In this document: positions 1-8,479 of the stretch, piece by piece | How the letters are laid out: the number at the start of each line of letters is the position of its first letter | Position numbering within the stretch: position 1 is the stretch's first letter | From: Pontibacter ummariensis | Lineage (GTDB): Bacteria > Bacteroidota > Bacteroidia > Cytophagales > Hymenobacteraceae | DNA: 64,000 nt | Assembly: GCF_900188175.1 (NCBI RefSeq) | Contig: NZ_FZOQ01000005.1 | Coordinates: 212,571-276,570, forward strand | Reading direction: 5' to 3' | The notes under the pieces: model-generated | Databases searched by the model: none | The model's input: the letters and a program-made list of their open reading frames with translations, nothing else | What the model was told of the DNA's origin: nothing | Translations under genes and position numbers: made by a program

Positions 1-1866
1 CCCGGGACGGGTAAACTGGAAGTCGCGGAAGTCGTAGTACGGCCGCGAGGACTCAAACACCCGAAAGCCCCTGAGGTCATCGTTTTGGGGCAGTTTGGGA
101 TAATAACTGATGAGGAACTGTATGGTGCTGAAGGAGAGGAACTCGTTCCGGAAACGGAAGCCAATGCCATAGCCCCGGTAAGGCGCTTCTTTAAACGGCG
201 AACTCTGGTTGCCCGAGGAGAGCCAGGCCACATCGGCAAACAGCACCGTGGCCAAGCGAAAGCCCAAAAGCGATAGCGGTGTGTAGAGGTTCGCCTCGTA
301 ATTAAGGGTAACACGCCGGGAGCCGCGCAGCATGTGGGACCGGAAGCCCCGCAAGCCACTTTCGTTGTTGATGGAGAGCAGCTCCTCCGGATAGCGGTTG
401 ATGCCTAAAGTGCCGCGCCCCCACACAAAGTGACGCAGTTTCCAGTTGCCCCATTCGGAGAGCTTCGTGAAGTACAGCGTCTCCAGTCCCAGCACCCCTT
501 GCTCCAGTTGTTCATTCCGAATAAAAGAGCCGTAGGAGGCACTGGCATACAGGTAGCCAAGGGAGGCGTTGTACTTCGCAAAGGAAAGAGAGGTGCCGAA
601 GTACTTTCTGTCGCGCAGGTCCCCTTTCTCATACCCGGCCGTAATAGAGAAGAGCGTACCTGCCGGAACGTCCTCTGTCCGGCCAAAGCCAAAGAGGTAG
701 CGGTCCTTGTAATACTTCCGGATACTGTAGCCGGCGCTGACCAAGGCTAACCTATTGTCCTGAAAGTTCTCGGTGGGCACCATCCCATAATTGGTATTGA
801 TAAAGCGGAGGCCCAGGATAACCCGGCTGCGGGGCTCATAGCCCAGGTTATAGGTTTTGAACTTGAAGGAGCGGCCCAGCCAAACATCCTGTCGGTTAAA
901 GCTCAACGTGCCGTAGCGGATAAGGGTATCCTCCGGACTGGACGGCAACAGGAACCGTTCCTCGATCCAGCTGATGCCTACGGCACCGGCATACTTGGTG
1001 TTGGTGGAAAAGAAGTCGCGACTCAGGAAAGCGCTTTTCTCCTTATAATAGTTCTTGTCTACATAGGCCATGTCTGCCGAAACGTATGAGCGGCCTATGT
1101 TTTCAATACTATAGTAGCTGGATACCTCCCAGGGCCTGGGCCTGTTGTGGAGGTTAAAGCGGTAAGAGCCCTCTACCTGGTGCCCTTGCCCCAGGAAGTT
1201 CAGCTCGCGCAAGGAAACGCGGCCTTTGCCCGAGGAGGGAGTGTAAGAGCCGGAGCCTCCCAGGCTAAAGATATCTTTTGTTACCACAAACACATCCACA
1301 CTGTCTTCAGTCGTGGTGGCTTCATTCACGACAATGCGGGCATCCAGTAAGTGCCGGGACTGACGGAGCAGACGCTCCGACTCAATCAGGGCGAGTGGCT
1401 CCAACGGTTCCATTTTCCGGAAAAGGAGTTTGTTGCGGACCTGCCCACGGCCTGTCTTTACGTGTAGGGAGTTGCCCGCTTTCTCCATGAAGCTGTCCGG
1501 TACCTTGGACGTGTCGTTAATCGAGTAGCCGAGGGCATCCAAGGTCAGGATGTCAATACGGCGCACGATCTTGTAGTTATGCTTCTCGTACTCCTGCTGG
1601 ATCAGCTCGGCATTGAGGCCATAGACTTCCTCCGCCTTTTCCAGAACCAGCACTGCCTTCAGTAGCTTTCCCATGATGGTTTTGCGCTGCGACATTTCCT
1701 TTAGGTTCTCCAGCAGGCGATCATTGAAGTTCTGTGGGACGGTATCTGTTTGCGTGGAGTCGGCTACAGGACTTACCTGCGCCTGACACACCCCCGCCAG
1801 CAACAAGAACATGCCCAACAGGCATATCAGGAGTGGCAAGCGGAAAATAGGGTGCGAGTTATGCAT
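1..1866 (-). CDS. Omp85/BamA-TamA-like outer membrane protein, 3' end cut by the window
   Basis: An uninterrupted frame of 622 codons runs from an ATG at 1866 down to base 1 without a stop, so the C-terminus lies outside the window. Residues 1-30 form a signal peptide (hydrophobic core, then a QAQ cleavage site). Around residues 95-115 there is a POTRA-like stretch (VRRIDILTLDALGYSIND). The rest is rich in alternating aromatic/polar strands, with a repeated RGFRSHMLRGSRRV-type turn, as in surface-antigen barrels. I infer an outer-membrane beta-barrel of the BamA/TamA superfamily; whether it inserts proteins, moves lipids or does something else cannot be told. The gene is transcribed leftward, away from the long empty region at 1867-2829. 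Confidence 0.75.
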   Translation of the reverse strand, partial: MHNSHPIFRLPLLICLLGMFLLLAGVCQAQVSPVADSTQTDTVPQNFNDRLLENLKEMSQRKTIMGKLLKAVLVLEKAEEVYGLNAELIQQEYEKHNYKIVRRIDILTLDALGYSINDTSKVPDSFMEKAGNSLHVKTGRGQVRNKLLFRKMEPLEPLALIESERLLRQSRHLLDARIVVNEATTTEDSVDVFVVTKDIFSLGGSGSYTPSSGKGRVSLRELNFLGQGHQVEGSYRFNLHNRPRPWEVSSYYSIENIGRSYVSADMAYVDKNYYKEKSAFLSRDFFSTNTKYAGAVGISWIEERFLLPSSPEDTLIRYGTLSFNRQDVWLGRSFKFKTYNLGYEPRSRVILGLRFINTNYGMVPTENFQDNRLALVSAGYSIRKYYKDRYLFGFGRTEDVPAGTLFSITAGYEKGDLRDRKYFGTSLSFAKYNASLGYLYASASYGSFIRNEQLEQGVLGLETLYFTKLSEWGNWKLRHFVWGRGTLGINRYPEELLSINNESGLRGFRSHMLRGSRRVTLNYEANLYTPLSLLGFRLATVLFADVAWLSSGNQSSPFKEAPYRGYGIGFRFRNEFLSFSTIQFLISYYPKLPQNDDLRGFRVFESSRPYYDFRDFQFTRPG

Positions 1867-2058
1867 AAAAAGATTGGCGGCTCTATGGCTCTCCCATTTA
1901 GCCTTCTAATATAACGCTTTCTAAAGCATAAGCGATATGCGTGCATAAAAAGTGCCATTTAATAAGGGTAAGCAGGAATAAGTGCTTTTTGTGATATGCT
2001 AAAACAGTTAGTTAATTTAAGGTGTTGATAAAGTGTTAATAAGTTTTTGCTAATATAA

Positions 2059-2090
2059 TTGGGTGTAAATAAAAGAGAATGCTACCTTTA
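2059..2090 (+). promoter_or_regulatory. Candidate Bacteroidota promoter (-33 TTG / -7 TACCTTTA)
   Basis: TTG at 2059-2061 is followed after 21 bases by TACCTTTA at 2083-2090, one base off the TAnnTTTG consensus. It would start an RNA near 2096, 20 bases before the first short ORF at 2116. The area is AT-rich, so chance matches are likely. Confidence 0.35.
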
Positions 2091-2165
2091 AGGACTAAAA
2101 TAAGTAGCAAAGCAAATGAACAGCCCATTCGTTTTAGAAAAGCTTAGCGTGTTAGCGGGGCTGCG

Positions 2166-2318
2166 ATGAACCTGTTCTCTGCTGCTCACGCTTCGCAGGT
2201 GCAAGAACAGAACCAGAATTCGTACGCAGACAAGACTATGAAATACAACAGAAAACAAGCCCTTGCCTTTAACCAAGCAAACTCGTCTGACAACCGCCAT
2301 GGCTGCCACCAAGCATAA
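2166..2318 (+). CDS. Possible 50-residue small protein
   Basis: The ATG at 2166 shares ATGA with the stop of a 17-codon ORF (2116-2169), an arrangement typical of translational coupling. The product would be hydrophilic and rich in Gln and Asn (for example SQVQEQNQNSYADKT), with no membrane segment. I recognise no family and cannot exclude that the frame is accidental. It overlaps the next short ORF (2299-2511) by 20 bases in another frame. Confidence 0.2.
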   Translation: MNLFSAAHASQVQEQNQNSYADKTMKYNRKQALAFNQANSSDNRHGCHQA

Positions 2319-2511
2319 ACCAAACTCAGTAAGTCATACTTCCAGTAACATCCAACCTAAGAAAGTTATCATCATGAGACCGAACCAAAAAGTAGCACGC
2401 GTATCGCTTTATTGCAAACTGAACATGCTGGTGCCACAGTTGCGAAGCATGGCCGCGCGGGCACAATCGGAGAACAGCGAAAAGGGCCGTAAGGCCTATA
2501 GTGGCAAGTAG
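2299..2511 (+). CDS. Possible 70-residue basic small protein
   Basis: An ATG at 2299 opens a frame of 70 codons; a second ATG at 2374 would give a 45-residue basic product starting MRPNQKVARV and ending KGRKAYSGK. The shorter form looks more protein-like, with mixed charged and hydrophobic residues. No known family is recognised and no ribosome binding site is visible, which is usual in this phylum. It lies in the only stretch of the left intergenic region with plausible coding character. Low confidence. Confidence 0.25.
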   Translation: MAATKHKPNSVSHTSSNIQPKKVIIMRPNQKVARVSLYCKLNMLVPQLRSMAARAQSENSEKGRKAYSGK

Positions 2512-2792
2512 CAGAACAAGCTGCCCGGATAGTTGTAACAGTAGGTAAACGAGTTGCCGTTTGCGTTTTTGGTGTGCCAGTAGCATTTTGCAGGTAAAGC
2601 AGGAAAAGTTTTTCAGGAAAAGCCTTTCAGCATACCTGTAACAGCCTTCTCTTCAATAAAATCAGGGTATCCTGCAGCAGGCAGAATAAATTGACCTGTT
2701 GCTGTAACCATATCCTGGCAAAATACGTTTATAATGATATATATCACTTTAAATGTAATGCAAAAACGGTCCTTGGGGTGAACTGAGCGCTT

Positions 2793-2825
2793 TTGAGACC
2801 GCTGAATGCGTAAACCATAATTTTG
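2793..2825 (+). promoter_or_regulatory. Promoter with exact -7 box directly in front of an ATG
   Basis: TAATTTTG at 2818-2825 matches TAnnTTTG exactly. TTG at 2793-2795 lies 22 bases upstream and fits the -33 element. The start codon of the following gene is at 2830, only 4 bases after the box, so transcription would begin at or next to the ATG. This predicts a leaderless mRNA. Confidence 0.55.
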
Positions 2826-2829
2826 CACT

Positions 2830-3198
2830 ATGAATGCACGCGTACGAAAGAAACTGATTCAAGTAGCTCGCGGTAGAGCCCACCTAATGTCCTTCCAAAA
2901 CTTGATTTATGAGGCTGAGCTTGGCCTTAACCTGGACAACCCGCACGAAAAGTCTATGCTGACAGAAGTTATAGACGAGATATCAGAGAGGGAACACACG
3001 GCAGGCCGCCCTTTGCTTAGCGCCCTTGTACGAATCAAAGGACAAAAAAACCAGGGAGATAACTTTTTCAGGCTGTGTGAGCGCCTGGGTTACGGAAACT
3101 GGAAGGAGTTGAAGCGTAACTCCAAGTTTGTAGAGAGCCAACGAGAAGCCTGCCGGCAGTTCTGGCAGGATAAGAAGAACTTTACATCCTACCTATAA
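2830..3198 (+). CDS. Conserved small hypothetical protein (122 aa)
   Basis: This is a soluble protein of 122 residues without signal peptide or membrane segment. The central part carries IDEISEREHTAGRPLLSALV (residues 46-65), followed by a short Gly/Asp loop and FFRLCERLGY. I recall this pattern from a widespread family of small uncharacterised proteins, often seen near restriction or accessory genes, whose function I do not know. The start at 2830 is preferred over the inner ATG at 2887 because the N-terminal basic helix belongs to the family. An exact -7 promoter box lies 4 bases upstream, suggesting leaderless transcription. A strong hairpin terminator follows. Confidence 0.7.
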   Translation: MNARVRKKLIQVARGRAHLMSFQNLIYEAELGLNLDNPHEKSMLTEVIDEISEREHTAGRPLLSALVRIKGQKNQGDNFFRLCERLGYGNWKELKRNSKFVESQREACRQFWQDKKNFTSYL

Positions 3199-3204
3199 TA
3201 TAAG

Positions 3205-3254
3205 AGAGAGCGACAGCATTGCATTCCCACCCTAAGCTGTCGCTCTCTTTTTTT
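3205..3254. terminator. Bidirectional hairpin terminator
   Basis: AGAGAGCGACAGC (3205-3217) pairs perfectly with GCTGTCGCTCTCT (3236-3248), followed by a run of T on the plus strand. It lies between two convergent genes (ends 3198 and 3253) and can serve both. Confidence 0.85.
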
Positions 3255-3963
3255 ACTTTTTTAGCCCTACGTCCTCGAATTTTCCCTCCGACGAGAGCTT
3301 CCCGTTTACATACACTTGATAGACTAGCGGAAAGATCACGCCCTTCCCTATAGAACTGTACTCCAGCTCGTCCGCAAAGTAGGGATAAGGATCTTGGCTG
3401 CCTTCAGTTGCTTTGGAGGAGGTAAGAATCTGTCCGTTTTCTGCATCCATAAACAGGTCTAATACTAGCTTCGGGTTTTCCGGGTCCGACACGCGCACAA
3501 TAGCTGCCTGGCGGCCTTTGTAAGTAGTGCCGTTCACAAATGTGAAGCGGAGCTTCTCGTTGCGCAGCATCGGGATAAAGTTGTAAAAGAACACCCTTTG
3601 CAAGGCCTCTTTCTCCTGCTGCGAGAGCGCCTGCTTGTGCTCATGCTGTATGAGCCAGGCACCGCTCTGGTCTATTTGTTTTAGGACGCTGTCGCCCTCC
3701 GATGTTTTTTCGCAGACGGTAAGGTAGTTCTGACTGAGGTCCAGGGTATAACGGGTTTCGGTACGGATCACCTGATCAGCCTGGTAGGTGGTGCGCCGCA
3801 GGGTGTACTGAAATTCTTTTAGCCCTTGCAGGGCTTTTCTGCCGCCAAAAGCTTTGATCATGTGCTCTCTGGCTTCAGCTCCACGCTGTTCCGCCTTTTT
3901 AGGTTGTGCCATTAAGCAGGAACAGCAACAGGCAGAAAGAAACAGTAAGAAAAGTTTTTTCAT
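3253..3963 (-). CDS. LolA-like periplasmic protein (236 aa), function unknown
   Basis: The protein begins with a signal peptide (MKKLFLLFLSACCCSCLMAQ); the run of Cys makes a lipoprotein cleavage possible but not certain. Residues 25-236 show the layout of the outer-membrane lipoprotein-sorting LolA/LppX fold seen in many Bacteroidota proteins: an N-terminal helix (AREHMIKAFGGRKALQGL), then repeated antiparallel strands, including KLVLDLFMDAENGQILTS. Such proteins bind lipids or lipoproteins in the periplasm, but the partner here is unknown. It is a single gene, convergent with the 2830 gene. Assignment to the fold is by pattern only. Confidence 0.6.
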   Translation of the reverse strand: MKKLFLLFLSACCCSCLMAQPKKAEQRGAEAREHMIKAFGGRKALQGLKEFQYTLRRTTYQADQVIRTETRYTLDLSQNYLTVCEKTSEGDSVLKQIDQSGAWLIQHEHKQALSQQEKEALQRVFFYNFIPMLRNEKLRFTFVNGTTYKGRQAAIVRVSDPENPKLVLDLFMDAENGQILTSSKATEGSQDPYPYFADELEYSSIGKGVIFPLVYQVYVNGKLSSEGKFEDVGLKK

Positions 3964-4156
3964 CGTTCAGGGCTAAGGGTAACAATGCAGCAAGATACTC
4001 TTTCAGCACAAATTTTTGGCCCTGTAAAATCCGCTTTTAAAGCCTGGATTCTCTTTTTTGAGCTTCATGCCAAACCTCCTCCTGAAATTTGGTAAAACTT
4101 TTTTATTAGTTTTTGCTATATAGTGAAATATGGTTTTATTTATAGACGGGTTTAAA

Positions 4157-4164
4157 TATATTTG
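4157..4164 (+). promoter_or_regulatory. Exact -7 box (TATATTTG) upstream of the DUF3857 pair
   Basis: TATATTTG matches TAnnTTTG exactly and would start transcription near 4170, leaving a leader of about 90 bases before the ATG at 4262. No good TTG lies at the expected -33 position, so activator dependence or a chance match are both possible. Confidence 0.4.
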
Positions 4165-4261
4165 TGTTGTATCCTTGCTTGTTGTTGTCTAAGCATCTTT
4201 CCGAAGAGCTGCACCTTCCCCTGCATATCACTTTTTATCTAAATAAATTTACTTGTTATCT

Positions 4262-6244
4262 ATGGAAACAAAGAAACTTACATGCTTTCTGCTTTTGCTC
4301 TTCCTGTATGTCTGTGCCGTTTCGGATGCCCAGGCGCAGGCCGCTAAGTTTGGAAAGGTAGATGAGGCGGAGCTGCAGATGCGTAGGTACGACAAAGACA
4401 CCAGTGCGGCAGCTGTCGTGCTCTCAGACTATGGGTACACCCGGTTCGACTTTACAGGTGGGCTGAAGGTTATTTTTGAACGGCATGTTCGCATTAAGAT
4501 CTTAAAGAAGTCCGGTTACGACTGGGCCAACATGGAGATACCCTTTTACGTGGACGGAGCGGATAAGGAAAAAGTAACGACTATCCGGGGCTACACCTTT
4601 AACCTGGAGGGCGGCAAAATAGAGAAAGACAAGCTGGACTCTAAGAGCGTGTACGAAGAACAACGCAGCGAGAACTGGCACCTGAAGAAGTTTACGATGC
4701 CGAACGTGAAAGAAGGCTCTGTGATTGATGTGTCTTACGCCATCATGTCGGACTTTGTGTACACCATGCGGGAGTGGGAGTTCCAGACGACCATTCCTAC
4801 TGTTTGGAGCGAGTACCGGGCGCAGATACCGCAGTACTTCGACTACAAGTTTTTGATGCAGGGCTATCATTCTCTGTACAAAAACGACAAGCAAAACAAT
4901 GGGGCACCGAGCCAAATGGTCAACAACGCGTATGTGTGGGCGATGAAGGATGTGCCTGCCCTCAAGGAGGAGAAGTATATTACCACACTTCGGGACTATC
5001 AGTCCAAAATTGAGTTCGAGTTGCAGCGCGTCTCTTTTCCTGGAGAAATCCCGCGCACGATGACTGGGGACTGGAAAGACGTAACCGGCGACTTATTGAT
5101 GTCGGACAAGTTCGGAACGCAGCTGAACCGCAACAATTTCTTTAAAGACGAAATTGCTGCTGTCAAGGCAAAACACCAGGACCCGCACCAGCAGATGCTG
5201 GTGATATACGACCTGGTAAAGGACAGGATGGTGTGGGATGAAAAGTACGGGTACACGGTAAATAATCCTATCCGCAAAGCGTATGACCTGCGGAAAGGCA
5301 ACGTAGCCGAGATAAACCTTCTGCTGACCTCCATGTTGCTGGAGGCAGGCCTGGATGCCGCGCCTATGTTACTCAGTACCCGGAACCATGGGCGTGTGAA
5401 CACTTCTTCGTCCCCGATGGTAACCAAGTTTAACTATGTGATAGCACATGTCAAGCTGGGCGATAAGGAGTACCTCCTGGATGCGACGGAGCCCTTGCTA
5501 CCGGCCGGTTTATTGCCCTTACGCTGCCTGAACGGTCATGGCCGCCTGATAAAGAAAGAGGACCAGCGCTGGGTAGCCCTTACGCCGGACAAGCCTTACT
5601 CCAAATTGTTTAATGCGGTCCTGACCATTAACAGCCAGGGCGAGATAAAAGGAGAGGCCCGGGAATCTGTTGGTGGTTACAATGCCTTGGCGCTGCGACA
5701 AACAATACTTGAGGAGGGGGAGAGCAAGTACGTGGAGCGCCTGACAAAAGAGGTAGGCGACTACAAGATGAGCAAGCCGCAGATAAAGAACCTGAAAGAT
5801 GTCTCTGCTACCCTCGATATTGTGTATGACATAAGTGCCAGCGGCAGTGGGCAGGAAAACAGCATTATTTACCTGAACCCTATGTTTGGGCAGGGAGAGA
5901 GCGAAAACCCTTTTAAACTTACCGAGCGGATATACCCTGTCGATTTTGGGGCCCCGATTGATGAAACCTACCTTTGCCGCCTGACCATACCTGAGGGCTA
6001 CGAACTGGAAGAGGCGCCTAAAAGCATAGCCGTGAACCTGCCGGAAAACGGCGGTCGCTTTATGTACATGGTGCAACAGAACGGGAATGTTATCCAGGTA
6101 ATGAGCAAAGTGAGCATCAACAAACCGGTTTTCTATGCGCCGGAATACCCATACCTGAAAGAGTTCTACAACCAGATTATTGCCAAGCACGCGGAGCAAC
6201 TTGTGCTGAAGCGGACCGCAACCAGCCAGGTTCTCCAGAAGTAG
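4262..6244 (+). CDS. DUF3857 / transglutaminase-like protein without catalytic Cys
   Basis: This is a secreted protein of 660 residues. The ATG at 4262 is chosen over an in-frame TTG at 4253 because it opens directly on a signal peptide (METKKLTCFLLLLFLY, cleavage near AQA). Residues about 50-250 form the DUF3857 beta-domain. About residues 290-430 correspond to a transglutaminase-like core, but the expected Gly-Asp-Cys is replaced by GNVAEIN and the catalytic His position by Tyr (KFNYVIAH); the Asp of LLDATEP is kept. A beta-sandwich C-terminal domain follows. I infer a non-catalytic, periplasmic or surface protein. It is transcribed ahead of a related protein at 6351 that keeps the catalytic Cys, and the two probably act together. 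The substrate is unknown. Confidence 0.8.
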   Translation: METKKLTCFLLLLFLYVCAVSDAQAQAAKFGKVDEAELQMRRYDKDTSAAAVVLSDYGYTRFDFTGGLKVIFERHVRIKILKKSGYDWANMEIPFYVDGADKEKVTTIRGYTFNLEGGKIEKDKLDSKSVYEEQRSENWHLKKFTMPNVKEGSVIDVSYAIMSDFVYTMREWEFQTTIPTVWSEYRAQIPQYFDYKFLMQGYHSLYKNDKQNNGAPSQMVNNAYVWAMKDVPALKEEKYITTLRDYQSKIEFELQRVSFPGEIPRTMTGDWKDVTGDLLMSDKFGTQLNRNNFFKDEIAAVKAKHQDPHQQMLVIYDLVKDRMVWDEKYGYTVNNPIRKAYDLRKGNVAEINLLLTSMLLEAGLDAAPMLLSTRNHGRVNTSSSPMVTKFNYVIAHVKLGDKEYLLDATEPLLPAGLLPLRCLNGHGRLIKKEDQRWVALTPDKPYSKLFNAVLTINSQGEIKGEARESVGGYNALALRQTILEEGESKYVERLTKEVGDYKMSKPQIKNLKDVSATLDIVYDISASGSGQENSIIYLNPMFGQGESENPFKLTERIYPVDFGAPIDETYLCRLTIPEGYELEEAPKSIAVNLPENGGRFMYMVQQNGNVIQVMSKVSINKPVFYAPEYPYLKEFYNQIIAKHAEQLVLKRTATSQVLQK

Positions 6245-6259
6245 GCAGCTGCAAAAAGA

Positions 6260-6302
6260 CCTTCAGAAGCAGGGCAAAACAGCAATGGGTTGCTTCTGAA
6301 GG
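6260..6302 (+). other. Perfect 12-bp hairpin between the two DUF3857 genes
   Basis: CCTTCAGAAGCA (6260-6271) pairs with TGCTTCTGAAGG (6291-6302) around a 19-base loop. No T-run follows on the plus strand, so it is a poor terminator for the first gene. It could lower read-through or stabilise the upstream mRNA and so tune the ratio of the two proteins. Confidence 0.5.
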
Positions 6303-6350
6303 CCTTCATTACCTTCTCGTTTTCGAATACACTTTTTAAAGTATTAAACC

Positions 6351-8258
6351 ATGTGCAGACGTAACATACTCCTGTGGCTACTGGCTTTTTTGCTGCTGGC
6401 AACACCACAGGCTGGAGCAGGCGGGCTTTCTGTGCCGGAGGGGCTAATAGAGGGCGCCAATGCCGTGATTCACTCTGAACAAACTGTTTTTACGGTAAAC
6501 TCGCCGGGTAGTGGCGTGACAACATACAAGGTGAGGATGACCATTTTAAATGAGAATGGCAAGCAACGCGCCAAACTGTATGTGCCATACGACAAGCTTA
6601 GCAAGGTAGACTATCTGGAGGGGACCATCTATGACCGGTCTGGGAAAAAGATCAGGTCGCTGAAAAAAAAGGAAATAGAAGATATCAGCGCCATGAACAG
6701 TTTCTCTCTTTTTGAGGACAACCGGGTGAAGATAGCTGACCTGACATATACCATGTATCCCTATACCGTGGAGTTCGAATACCAGCTTAGCTCCAACAAC
6801 ATGCTGTTTTATCCTGTGTGGCACCCGCAGGATGGTGAGGAGTTGGCCGTAGAGCAGGCAAGCTTTGAAGTGCACATGCCGCAAGGGATGAGGCTGCGCT
6901 ACCAGGAGGCTAACATGCCTAAGCCCGGTAAAAAAACGGCCTCCGCGACCCACGATATCTATCGTTGGGAGGTAAGCAACCTGCAGCCGATAGAAAGGGA
7001 GCCTTACGGACCCGGATTCGAGGAGTTGGTGCCCGTGGTGCGTACCGCCCCGACAGACTTTGAGGTGGAAGGGTACAAGGGAAACATGGAAAGCTGGAAA
7101 AGCTATGGCCTTTGGATAAACCAGCTGAACCAGGGGCGCGACCAGTTGCCGGAAGCCACGAAGCAGAAATTGCGAGCGCTTACCGCGGATGCTCAGACAG
7201 AAGAGGAAAAGATCCTGAGGATTTACGATTACCTGCAGGGGAAAACGCGTTACGTGTCCATCCAACTGGGGATCGGGGGGTGGCAGCCCTTTGAGGCCAG
7301 CTTTGTGGACAGCAAAGGCTACGGTGACTGTAAAGCCTTGACCAACTATACCCAGGCCATGCTAAAGGCGGTAGGCATTGAGTCTTACCACGCGTTGATC
7401 CGGGCAGGGGAGAATGAACCAGACATTAAGACAGATTTCCCCAGCAGCCAATTTAACCACGTGATCCTTTGTGTGCCGACTGAAAAAGACACTCTGTGGC
7501 TTGAGTGCACCAGTCAGATAGAGGCAGCAGGTTATTTGGGTAGCTTTACAGGAAACCGCCATGCCCTGTTAATAACACCGGAAGGAGGCAAGCTGGTAAA
7601 AACAAACGCTTATGCTGCCGCCGACAACGCTCAGCTCCGCAGCATACACGTAAAGCTGGACGAAAAAGGGAGTGGGTTAGCCAGCGTTACCACACGTTAC
7701 ACCGGCATGCAGCAGGAAGCCCGCAACCAGGTCATTCATAACATGAAGCCCGAGGAGCAGCGCAAATGGCTCTACCAGCAGGTAAAGGTCCCGTCCTTCG
7801 AAATCAGCAAACACGCTTTTGAGCAGCGCCAGACCCAGCTACCCGTCGTAACGGAAAGCCTGGAGCTGCGCCTGCGGCAGTGCGCCACCATCAGTGGGAA
7901 GCGCATGTTTGTGACACCAAACCTGATGAGCCAATGGACCTTTGTGCCAGACCAGAAGGAGAAAAGGCTAACAGATGTGGTGCGCACCATGGCTTTTCTG
8001 GATGTGGACACTGTCACTTTCGAGCTACCCGCTGGTTATACAGTAGAGTACCTCCCGCAGGATGCCAGGTATAAGTCAACCTTCGGTGAATTCACGGCCA
8101 CCGTGAAAGTGGAGGGGCGGCAAGTAACTTACATACGTCGCATGCAAATGGGCAAGGGACGCTACAAAGCGGCTGCTTATCCGGAGTTTGTAGAGTTCCT
8201 GAACAACATAGTAAAGTCAGACAAGCAACAAGTCGTATTTGTGAAGAACCCTTCCTAG
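6351..8258 (+). CDS. DUF3857 / transglutaminase-like protein with intact Cys-His
   Basis: The protein has 635 residues, with a signal peptide at 1-24 (ending AGAGG). Residues about 40-230 form the DUF3857 domain. The transglutaminase-like core spans about 270-430: GYGDCKALTNYTQAMLKA supplies the nucleophilic Cys, SQFNHVILC the His, and LWLECTSQ a Glu where the third residue is usually Asp. The C-terminal 150 residues are a beta-rich domain. Proteins of this type are thought to be papain-fold enzymes or binding proteins of the periplasm; no substrate is established. It lies 106 bases after the paralogue at 4262 with a hairpin between them, so the pair is probably one transcript, ended by the terminator at 8280. 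Confidence 0.8.
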   Translation: MCRRNILLWLLAFLLLATPQAGAGGLSVPEGLIEGANAVIHSEQTVFTVNSPGSGVTTYKVRMTILNENGKQRAKLYVPYDKLSKVDYLEGTIYDRSGKKIRSLKKKEIEDISAMNSFSLFEDNRVKIADLTYTMYPYTVEFEYQLSSNNMLFYPVWHPQDGEELAVEQASFEVHMPQGMRLRYQEANMPKPGKKTASATHDIYRWEVSNLQPIEREPYGPGFEELVPVVRTAPTDFEVEGYKGNMESWKSYGLWINQLNQGRDQLPEATKQKLRALTADAQTEEEKILRIYDYLQGKTRYVSIQLGIGGWQPFEASFVDSKGYGDCKALTNYTQAMLKAVGIESYHALIRAGENEPDIKTDFPSSQFNHVILCVPTEKDTLWLECTSQIEAAGYLGSFTGNRHALLITPEGGKLVKTNAYAAADNAQLRSIHVKLDEKGSGLASVTTRYTGMQQEARNQVIHNMKPEEQRKWLYQQVKVPSFEISKHAFEQRQTQLPVVTESLELRLRQCATISGKRMFVTPNLMSQWTFVPDQKEKRLTDVVRTMAFLDVDTVTFELPAGYTVEYLPQDARYKSTFGEFTATVKVEGRQVTYIRRMQMGKGRYKAAAYPEFVEFLNNIVKSDKQQVVFVKNPS

Positions 8259-8279
8259 GGTTAACCTGACCCTAAAGGT

Positions 8280-8330
8280 AAAGCCGCCATAATGCTCAGT
8301 TCTTCTGAGGCTCGTGGCGGCTTTGCTTTT
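8280..8330 (+). terminator. Hairpin terminator after the DUF3857 pair
   Basis: AAAGCCGCCA (8280-8289) pairs with TGGCGGCTTT (8315-8324), with a small inner hairpin CTCAG/CTGAG in the loop and a T-rich tail. Confidence 0.8.
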
Positions 8331-8479
8331 ACAGGCTAATTCCTGCTTTCCGCTTTAAGAAGCAGCACTTGCTAAAGTGCTTTTAGACAGGCGCAAAAAA
8401 AGTAAAAATACCCTGCGTCTTTTCCAGAGTGGCTCCGTCTTCAGGGTGTAAATCAGAAAAACATCTTAAACGATAAGCC

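Larger units (their letters stand above)
1867..2829. other. Long intergenic region with only weak short ORFs
   Basis: About 960 bases separate two divergent genes. The left third is AT-rich. A promoter-like element at 2059-2090 points right towards a chain of short overlapping ORFs (2116-2169, 2166-2318, 2299-2511). None of them resembles a family I know, and no strong terminator follows. The region could encode small proteins, a leader or a non-coding RNA; I cannot decide from sequence alone. Confidence 0.5.

Noticed and set aside
2326..2586. 86-codon minus-strand frame with a hydrophobic stretch
   Set aside because: It is antisense to the more plausible 2299-2511 frame, has no promoter and no family resemblance; the hydrophobic run can arise from the complement of basic codons.
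5519..7265. Long minus-strand frames opposite the DUF3857 genes
   Set aside because: They are antisense shadows of genes with clear signal peptides and domains on the plus strand.
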